Source of the DNA: JASHPR01 sp963808705
Lineage (GTDB): Bacteria > Actinomycetota > Actinomycetes > Streptosporangiales > Streptosporangiaceae
Reading direction: 5' to 3'
DNA length: 64,000 nucleotides
NCBI GenBank assembly: GCA_963808705.1
Contig: CAWEHB010000018.1
Coordinates: forward strand, 1-64,000
Numbering within the stretch: position 1 is the first letter of the stretch; the number at the start of each line of letters is the position of its first letter. A model generated the notes under the pieces. It ran no database searches and had not been told where the DNA came from. It worked only from the letters and a program-made list of their open reading frames with translations. The position numbers and the translations under genes are program-made. This document shows positions 58,002-64,000 of this stretch, piece after piece.

Positions 58002-58909
58002 TAACTCCCTGTGGTCGTCTCTGCCAGCGCGTTAGCGCCCCCGACGATCTCGCTGATTTCCTGGGTGATCTCGGCCTGCCGTGCCTTGTTGGCTTCCAGC
58101 GTAAGCTGGTCCAGCAGATCGTTGGCGTTGTCGGTGGCGGACTTCATGGCCCGGCGTCTCGCGGCGATCTCGGCCGCGGCCGAATCGAGCAGCGCGTGGA
58201 AGATCCGGCTCTCCACGTACCACGGCAGCAGGGCGTTGAGGACATCCTCGGGCGACGGCTCGAATTCGTACAGCGGCACCGCCCCGCGTTCCGGTGCCTC
58301 GGTCGTCTCCTCGATCTCCAGCGGCAGGATCCGCAGCGAGACCGGGCTCTGGGTGAGCATGGACACGAACTCGGTGTGCACGAGGTAGATCTCGTCTACG
58401 CCGCCGTCGGCGGCCGGCCGGTCGTACGCCTCGAGCAGCGCGTTGGTGATCTCGGTGGCGTTCTGGTGCGTCGGGGTATCGGAGAACCCGCTCCACTCCG
58501 CGGCCATCTCGCGCTGCCGGAACCGGTGCCAGGCGATGCCCTTGCGGCCGGCCACGAACGGCACCCCCTCGACCCCCCGCTCGCCGAGCAGCGCCTCCAG
58601 CCCCTGGGCCTCGCGCAGGACGCTGGTGTTGTACGCGCCGCAGAACCCGCGGTCGCTGGTCAGGATCAGCACCGCGGCGCGAGCCGGATTCTCCGGTTCC
58701 AGGATGAGCGGATGGCGGATCTGCGACGAGCGGCTGACCACGGCCTCGACCGCCCAGGTGATCTCCCGTGCGTACGGCTGCGCGGCCCGCAGCCGCTGCT
58801 GTGCCTTGATGATCCGCGACGACGCGATCAGCTCCTGGGCGCGGGTGATCTTGGCGGTGGACTGGACCGCCCGGATCCGCCGCCTGACCAGGCGAAGCTG
58901 TGCTCCCAC
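58001..58909 (-). CDS. atpG: ATP synthase gamma subunit
   Basis: The central rotor shaft of F1, 302 residues. N-terminal RLVRRRIRAVQSTAKITRAQELIASSRI and C-terminal SATDNANDLLDQLTLEANKARQAEITQEISEIVGGANAL helices are typical, and LTSDRGFCGAYNT is the conserved middle strand. It begins 11 bp after the atpA stop. Confidence 0.96.
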   Translation of the reverse strand: MGAQLRLVRRRIRAVQSTAKITRAQELIASSRIIKAQQRLRAAQPYAREITWAVEAVVSRSSQIRHPLILEPENPARAAVLILTSDRGFCGAYNTSVLREAQGLEALLGERGVEGVPFVAGRKGIAWHRFRQREMAAEWSGFSDTPTHQNATEITNALLEAYDRPAADGGVDEIYLVHTEFVSMLTQSPVSLRILPLEIEETTEAPERGAVPLYEFEPSPEDVLNALLPWYVESRIFHALLDSAAAEIAARRRAMKSATDNANDLLDQLTLEANKARQAEITQEISEIVGGANALAETTTGS

Positions 58910-58920
58910 CGTCTGCCGCC

Positions 58921-60584
58921 CTACTCCTTGGCCGGCGCCGCAGCGTCCGGCGGCACGTACTTCTTGACCGCCTCCTGGCCCGGGTCGGCGTCGGCCGCGT
59001 CGCCGTCCTCGGCCCCGTCGGAGACCAGCAGGTCGCCGCCGGTGATCTCGAAGCCGCGCCGGAACTCGTCGATCGCGTCCTTGAGCGCGGTGATGGTGTC
59101 CTCGGACAGGTCACCGGTCTCCCGGATCGCGTCGTAGATGCCGGCCTGCGACCGCTGCAGGTAGTCGAGGAAGTCGTCCTCGAACCGGTCGATGTCCTCG
59201 ACCGGCACGTCGTCGAGGGACCCAGAGGTACCGGCCCATACCGCGACCACCTGCCGCTCCACTGGCAGCGGGCTGTACTGCGGCTGCTTGAGCAGCTCGA
59301 CCAGGCGCGCCCCGCGGTCGAGCTGAGCCCGCGAGACCGGGTCCAGGTCGGAGGAGAAGGAGGCGAACGCCTCCAGGTCGCGGTACTGGGAGAGCGCGAG
59401 CTTCAGCCCGCCGGCGACCTTCTTCATGGCCTTGATCTGCGCGTCGCCGCCTACCCGGGACACCGACTGGCCGACGTTGATGGCCGGCCGGACGCCCGAG
59501 TTGAACAGGTCGGTCTCCAGGAAGATCTGCCCGTCGGTGATCGAGATCACGTTGGTCGGGATGTAGGCCGAGATGTCGTTCGCCTTGGTCTCGACGATGG
59601 GCAGCCCGGTCATCGACCCGCCGCCGAGGCCGTCGGACAGCTTCGCGCACCGCTCGAGCAGCCGGGAGTGCAGGTAGAAGACATCTCCCGGATAGGCCTC
59701 GCGGCCGGGGGCCGGCGCAGCAGCAGCGAGATCGCGCGGTACGCTTCGGCCTGCTTGCTCAGGTCGTCAAAGACGATCAGCACGTGCTGGCCGGCGTACA
59801 TCCAGTGCTGGCCGATGGCCGATCCGGTGAACGGGGCGATGTACTTGAAGCCCGCCGGGTCCGACGCGGGCGCCGCCACGATCGTGGTGTACTCCAGCGC
59901 GCCCGCGTCCTCGAGCGCCTGGCGGACCTGCGCGATCGTCGAGCCCTTCTGGCCGACGGCGACGTAGACGCACTTGACCTGCCGGGCCGGGTCGCCGGAG
60001 TCCCAGTTGCCTTTCTGGTTGATGATCGTGTCGATGGCGATGGCGGTCTTGCCGGTCTGCCGGTCACCGATGATCAGCTCGCGCTGGCCGCGCCCGACCG
60101 GGGTGATCGCGTCGATCGCCTTGATTCCGCTCTGCAGCGGCTCCTTCACCTTCTGCCGCTGCACCACCGACGGTGCCTGCACCTCCAGCGCGCGCAGCTC
60201 GGTGCCCTCGACCGGGCCCTTGCCGTCCATCGGGCTGCCGAGCGGGTCCACGACCCGGCCGAGGAAGCCGTCGCCCACCGGAACGGACAGGACCTCGCCG
60301 GTGCGCTTGACTCGCTGGCCCTCGTCGATCTTGCTGAACTCGCCGAGGATGACCACGCCGACCTCGCGCACGTCCAGGTTCAGCGCTATGCCGCGGGTGC
60401 CGTCCTCGAACTCCAGCAGCTCGTTGGCCATGGCCGAGGGCAGGCCCTCGACCCGGGCGATCCCGTCGCCGGCCTCGGCCACGACGCCGATCTCCTCGGT
60501 GGCTGCGGCCTCTGGCTGGTAGTCCTCGACGAAACGGGCCAGCGCGTCCCGGATCTCTTCCGGCCGGATTGTCAGCTCCGCCAT
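58921..60584 (-). pseudogene. atpA: ATP synthase alpha subunit gene, one-base frameshift
   Basis: Non-catalytic F1 subunit, expected ~554 residues. The first part (60584 to ~59710) has the N-terminal sequence, P-loop GDRQTGKTA and FDDLSKQAEAYRAISLLLRRPP. The second (from about 59705 to 58921) begins EAYPGDVFYLHSRLLERCAKLSDG and continues to the normal end. The two are in different frames and join near 59703-59716, in a GC run (GGCCGGGGGCCGG). Restoring one C on the plus strand gives RRPPGREAYPGD, the family sequence. The gene is otherwise intact and essential in most bacteria, so I suspect a sequencing error rather than a real pseudogene. Length 1664, not a multiple of 3. Confidence 0.9.
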
Positions 60585-60637
60585 GGTCCTCGCGTCTCTC
60601 TGTGCTGCATCTGCTCTGTTATTGGGTCTTGATGGGC

Positions 60638-61450
60638 TCAGCCGGCCAGCCTGCGCCGGAGCTCGGCCAGCCGGCTCGCCATGCTGCCGTCGATGATCTC
60701 GTCCGCGATCTGCACGGACATGCCGCCGATCACCTGGGGGTCGAGCACTACATTCAGGTGTACGTCCCGTCCGTAGGAGGCGGCAAGCGCCGCGGCGAGC
60801 CTGCGGCGCTGGGCCGCGGTGAGCGGGATCGCGACGTGCACCTGGGCCACCAGGCGCTCTCGCCGCTCGGCGGCCAGCCGGGCGTACTCGTCCAGGCTGG
60901 CGTCCAGGCTGCGTCCTCGGCCCTGCACGGCCGCCTGCGTGACCAGCCGCAGCGTCGGCTCGGTCACCTTGCCGTCCAGCAGCCCGTCCAGCAGCCCGCG
61001 CTTGCGGTCCGCGGGGATGAACGGGCTGGACAGCGCGAAGCGCAGGTCAGGCGCGCCGTTCACGACCCGGCCGAACCGGAACAGCTCGTCCTCGAGGTCG
61101 TCCAGCTGGCCGGCCCGGTTCGCGACCTCGACGATCGCGAGCACGGCGAGCTGCTCGGCGGCGTCGGGCAGGTCGCCGGGCTCGGCCCAGTGCTCGCTGA
61201 CCAGGCCGGAGACCAGGCCCATGGTCGCGGGCGCGATCTTGTCCCCGAGCAGCGTCCGGGCCAGGCCTGCCTTGGCCCGGGCCTCCCGGGTCGGGTCGGA
61301 CAGCACCCGGCGCAGCCCGGCCTCGGAGTCCAGGAGCCCGGTCACGGCAAACAGCTCGTCGCCGAGCTGGCCGGGGTCGGCGCCGCCGGCCAGGACCGCG
61401 GCGAGCCGCTCCTTGGCTTCGGCGAGCGATGCCCGGCTGGCGCCTCTCAT
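60638..61450 (-). CDS. atpH: ATP synthase delta subunit
   Basis: The peripheral stalk/F1 connector, 270 residues. RGASRASLAEAKERL at the N-terminus, a helical domain, and the C-terminal VHVAIPLTAAQRRRLAAALAASYGRDVHLNVVLDPQVIGGMSVQIADEIIDGSMASRLAELRRRL, with the conserved G-G-x-x-v pattern. It is longer than E. coli delta (~177), as common in actinobacteria. The stop of atpF overlaps its start. Confidence 0.95.
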   Translation of the reverse strand: MRGASRASLAEAKERLAAVLAGGADPGQLGDELFAVTGLLDSEAGLRRVLSDPTREARAKAGLARTLLGDKIAPATMGLVSGLVSEHWAEPGDLPDAAEQLAVLAIVEVANRAGQLDDLEDELFRFGRVVNGAPDLRFALSSPFIPADRKRGLLDGLLDGKVTEPTLRLVTQAAVQGRGRSLDASLDEYARLAAERRERLVAQVHVAIPLTAAQRRRLAAALAASYGRDVHLNVVLDPQVIGGMSVQIADEIIDGSMASRLAELRRRLAG

Positions 61451-61998
61451 CAGGTGGCCCTGGCCTCGGCAGTCCCCGGCTGCTGCTCAAGCTGCTCCAG
61501 GAACCGGTCCACGGTCCGGCGCTGCCTGGCCTCGCTCTCCAGCGATTCGCCGACGACCTTGCTGGCCAGCTCCACGGACAGGGACCCGATCTCGGCGCGC
61601 AGCGAGGTCAGCGCCTGCTGCCGGTCGGACTCCGTCTGCGCCTGCGCGGCCGCCGTCAGCCGGGCGTACTCGGCCTGTCCCTGCTCGCGCATCTGGGCGA
61701 TGATCTGGGCGCCCTGTTCCTTGGCCTCCTCGCGTATTCGCGAGGCCTCGCGGCGGGCGTCGGCCAGCTGAGCCCGGTACTGCTCGAGCACCTGGGCCGC
61801 CTCGGCCTGGGCCTCCTCGGCCCGCTTGAGGCCGCCCTCGATCGCGTCGGTCCGCTCCTCGAGCATCTTCTGGATCCGCGGCAGCAGGAGCTTGCCCATG
61901 ATGCCGAACACGATGAAGAACGCGAGCAGGCCCGTGATCAGCTCGGTCAGGTTCGGGACCAGCGGGTTCTGCGTTCCGCTCTGCGCCAGGTGCAACAT
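61450..61998 (-). CDS. atpF: ATP synthase b subunit
   Basis: The peripheral stalk, 182 residues: one N-terminal transmembrane helix (NLTELITGLLAFFIVFGIMGKLLLPRIQKML) and a long charged coiled helix (EERTDAIEGGLKRAEEAQAEAAQVLEQYRAQLADARREASRI). Overlaps atpH by 1 bp and follows atpE by 24 bp. Confidence 0.95.
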   Translation of the reverse strand: MLHLAQSGTQNPLVPNLTELITGLLAFFIVFGIMGKLLLPRIQKMLEERTDAIEGGLKRAEEAQAEAAQVLEQYRAQLADARREASRIREEAKEQGAQIIAQMREQGQAEYARLTAAAQAQTESDRQQALTSLRAEIGSLSVELASKVVGESLESEARQRRTVDRFLEQLEQQPGTAEARAT

Positions 61999-62022
61999 GG
62001 CGGGTTAACCCTTCCGGCTTCG

Positions 62023-62295
62023 CTAACTGGTGATGAAGAAGGGAACGGCGATGCCGATCAGCGCGAGCGCCTCGGTCAGCGCGAAGCCGATCCACATGTA
62101 GGTGGTGATCCGGCCGGACGCCTCGGGCTGGCGCGCCATGGCCTCGATGGCGTGCCCGAACACCAGGCCGATGCCGATGCCGGGGCCGATGGCCGCCAGG
62201 CCGTAAACGAGCTTGCCCAGGCCTACGATCTTGATGGTGCTCGTAGGGGTGCTCGTCGCGATGTAGAGCAGGTGATGCACCAGCATCGGATGCAT
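62023..62295 (-). CDS. atpE: ATP synthase c subunit
   Basis: The proteolipid of the rotor ring, 90 residues, two transmembrane helices. The proton-carrying acid is Glu75 in FALTEALALIG and the first helix has the glycine-rich IGPGIGIGLVFG. GRQPE-type loop: MARQPEASGR. Homologue of the mycobacterial bedaquiline target. A short N-terminal extension (MHPMLVHHLLYIATSTPTST) precedes helix 1. Confidence 0.96.
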   Translation of the reverse strand: MHPMLVHHLLYIATSTPTSTIKIVGLGKLVYGLAAIGPGIGIGLVFGHAIEAMARQPEASGRITTYMWIGFALTEALALIGIAVPFFITS

Positions 62296-62359
62296 GTGTC
62301 GGTTTCCCTTTCTCCGGCCCGGCGCCGCTGTGCGCCGGGTCTAGTTCTCATGAGGTTGC

Positions 62360-63175
62360 TCAGTGCGCTGGCACCAGCGCATCCGATATGTAGAACGCGG
62401 TCAGCGTGGCGAAGATGAAGGCCTGCAGGAACGTGATCAGCACCTCGAGCACGAACACCAGCAGGAACACGGCGAACGAGACCGCCGCGAACAGCAGGCC
62501 GATCGTCGCGCTGAACAGGTACCAGGAGGCGACCGAGAACACCAGCAGCAGCAGGTGCCCGGACAGCATGTTGGCGAAGAGCCGGATGGCCAGCGTGAAC
62601 GGCCGGACGATGATGTTGGACAGCAGCTCGATGGGGGAGAGCAGCGGCAGGATCCACCAGGGGGCGCCCGGAGGGACCGCCATGTTCTTGAAGTAGCCGA
62701 GCGGGCCCTGGTGCCGGATGCCGATAACGATGTAGGTCACCCAGACCACCAGCGTCAGGGCCACGGGGAACGCGAACTTCGATGTGGCGGGGAACTGGGC
62801 CACCGGGATGAGCTCCCACAGGTTCATCAGCCAGACGAAGAAGAACAGCGACACCAGGAACGGCAGGTACCGGTCGCCCTTGCTGCCCATCTGCGGCCGC
62901 AGGATCTGGTCGCGGACGGCCAGGACGCCGAGTTCGCCGAGGTTCTGGACGCCGCGCGGCACCAGCTTCGGCTTGCGGAACGCCATCCAGAAGACGAGCA
63001 GGACGATGGCCGCGGAGAGCAGCATGAGCAGGATCGGCTTGGTGAACTGGAAGCCGCCGATCGTGAAAATCGGCTTGAAGTAGAAGTCCCCGATCGACGG
63101 GGCCGGGTAGCCGCATGAGGGGTGGGACTGGAAGTGGCAGCCGCTGGCCGTCGTCATCACGTGGGCGTTACTCAT
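62360..63175 (-). CDS. atpB: ATP synthase a subunit
   Basis: The membrane stator that makes the proton channels, 271 residues. Six hydrophobic segments. The essential Arg lies in LAIRLFANMLSGHLLL. The Cys-containing N-terminal extension (GCHFQSHPSCGYPAPSIGDF) lies outside and is unusual in having two cysteines. ATG 63175 has AGGAG six bases upstream; a longer frame continues across the next gene's end but has no support. Confidence 0.94.
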   Translation of the reverse strand: MSNAHVMTTASGCHFQSHPSCGYPAPSIGDFYFKPIFTIGGFQFTKPILLMLLSAAIVLLVFWMAFRKPKLVPRGVQNLGELGVLAVRDQILRPQMGSKGDRYLPFLVSLFFFVWLMNLWELIPVAQFPATSKFAFPVALTLVVWVTYIVIGIRHQGPLGYFKNMAVPPGAPWWILPLLSPIELLSNIIVRPFTLAIRLFANMLSGHLLLLVFSVASWYLFSATIGLLFAAVSFAVFLLVFVLEVLITFLQAFIFATLTAFYISDALVPAH

Positions 63176-63263
63176 CGTGCGCTCCTGCGACTCCCTGGCC
63201 CGCGGCCCCGGCCTGACCAGGCCCGGCCGCGCCTGGCGGCCTGATACTCCCGGGCAGGCGCCG

Positions 63264-63512
63264 TCATCGCGGGGTAAAGCGGAAGATGACCAGGGCCAGG
63301 GCCAGGGCCAGGCCCAGCAGCATCCCGATCGGGAACAGCACGGGGACATCCGTCCATCGCCCGATCAGCCAGCCGATGCCGCCGTAGAGCGCCATGCCCC
63401 CGACCAGGTAGCTGACCACCGCCCAGCCGGTGCCCTCGCGGGGTGGCGGCGGCTCGTACTTCTTGCGCCCTTCGTTCAGAGCCTTCTTGCGGCCCCCGTC
63501 CGCGGTGCTCAT
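63264..63512 (-). CDS. AtpZ-like small membrane protein
   Basis: An 82-residue protein with a charged N-terminus (ALNEGRKKYEPPPPREGTGW) and two transmembrane helices (AVVSYLVGGMALYGGIGWLIG and VLFPIGMLLGLALALALVIF). This is the pattern of AtpZ/AtpI-type proteins next to atp operons, proposed to help assemble the c ring or carry Mg2+/Ca2+. Function inferred from position. Confidence 0.75.
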   Translation of the reverse strand: MSTADGGRKKALNEGRKKYEPPPPREGTGWAVVSYLVGGMALYGGIGWLIGRWTDVPVLFPIGMLLGLALALALVIFRFTPR

Positions 63513-63594
63513 GACGGCCCGGCCACGCTCGGACGGGCGCAGCCGGGCCCATGGGCCGCGGTACGCCGTCCAGGTCCTGAGTACGCCCCACGAG

Positions 63595-63999
63595 TCACCG
63601 TTCCCCGTCCGGCTCGACGTACAGCATCTTCAGCCGCATGGACCAGATCGCCTGCGCCCCGGTGTACACCAGCACGCAGACGAGAACGGTCAGGCCGAAG
63701 GCCTTGGGATTGAACGCGGTCGTGTCCTGGAGTTGCCCGAAAATGACGATCAGGATCAGGATCTTGACGAGATAGGTGGCGATCGCCGTCGCCATCATGG
63801 CCTGAGGGCTCACCCGGGCCGCGCGGCCCACGGCGACCACGCTGATCCCGAAGAACAACGCGACCACTACCACGCCGATGAGGGCGCCGATCAGCCCCTT
63901 GCCGCCGCCGAGCACGGTGGCGAGCACGACCATGACCACCGCGACGACGGCCGCCACCGCGGCCGATCGCCGGACGATCCGGGCGTAGTTCGCCACCAT
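63595..63999 (-). CDS. ATP synthase I-like membrane protein (start at window edge)
   Basis: A 134-residue protein with four transmembrane helices (VAAVVAVVMVVLATVL, LIGALIGVVVVALFFGISVV, MMATAIATYLVKILILIVIFG, GLTVLVCVLVYTGAQAIW). The layout agrees with AtpI-like proteins at the head of actinobacterial atp operons. The ATG is one base from the end of the window, so an earlier start outside cannot be ruled out. A chaperone role for c-ring assembly is a family-based inference. Confidence 0.75.
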   Translation of the reverse strand: MVANYARIVRRSAAVAAVVAVVMVVLATVLGGGKGLIGALIGVVVVALFFGISVVAVGRAARVSPQAMMATAIATYLVKILILIVIFGQLQDTTAFNPKAFGLTVLVCVLVYTGAQAIWSMRLKMLYVEPDGER

Positions 64000-64000
64000 C

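Noticed and set aside
55146..58004. A 952-codon open frame antisense to atpD, atpC and DUF2550
   Set aside because: Same composition artefact; it lies over three well-conserved genes and has no known family features.

Overview
The window is high-GC DNA with GTG/ATG starts, many apparently leaderless genes and actinobacterial families throughout (NucS mismatch endonuclease, DUF2550, DUF3039, DUF3618, DUF2017 next to ClpS, a CysO/Mec/CysM cysteine pathway, a DivIVA/Scy-type coiled-coil protein). Gene order recalls both Streptomyces (atp operon, cobalamin adenosyltransferase, nucS, coiled-coil polarity protein, epimerase/thiolase/meaB, MarR, icmA-like, thioredoxin-TPR) and mycobacteria (pncB | clpS-mec-cysO-cysM ... 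rph-rdgB). The source is most likely the chromosome of a filamentous actinomycete. I cannot name the species.

Layout. 1-9.7 kb is accessory: a large membrane serine-hydrolase-like protein, a PIG-V-like glycosyltransferase, a DUF4331 protein, a di-iron hydroxylase-like protein, and a TetR/DHA2 efflux pair with a clear promoter and double operator. 9.8-18.6 kb: pterin dehydratase, gcvT-gcvH with a fold-III PLP enzyme, signal peptidase I, a 5'-truncated phosphoesterase, htpG and a HAD hydrolase. 18.7-27 kb: an unusual tRNA, bcp, rdgB-rph, an MBL hydrolase, an MFS carrier, a thioesterase, and the clpS-DUF2017-mec-cysO-cysM cluster. 27-33.4 kb: NAD salvage genes pncB and pncA flank a TetR/DrrAB-type cassette, followed by DUF3039, YqgE and MarR genes. 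33.4-44.3 kb: thioredoxin-TPR, an isobutyryl-CoA-mutase-like large subunit with a perfect palindrome upstream, an ECF sigma factor with a membrane Asp-box partner, MarR, DUF2127, meaB, thiolase, methylmalonyl-CoA epimerase and the coiled-coil polarity protein. 44.4-55.5 kb: hydrolase, nucS, a second ECF sigma, a deaminase, several redox enzymes and an ATP:cob(I)alamin adenosyltransferase. 55.5-64 kb: the complete F1Fo ATP synthase operon on the minus strand (atpI-like, atpZ-like, B, E, F, H, A, G, D, C, DUF2550).

Several genes form a coherent propionate/branched-acyl and B12 group: the mutase large subunit, its G-protein chaperone MeaB, the epimerase, a thiolase and the adenosyltransferase that makes the cofactor. 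No B12-binding small subunit is present here.

The most unusual structure is a family of five dispersed ~70-bp elements with complementary ends and a conserved directional core. They sit in intergenic gaps, two of them provide the stop codon of a neighbouring gene, and one appears to provide a ribosome binding site. Other points to check are a one-base frameshift in atpA, a CysO sulfur carrier with two residues after its Gly-Gly, a leucine-anticodon tRNA with a class I variable loop, and two TetR efflux cassettes that share the half-site grammar GAACnnCGTTC.
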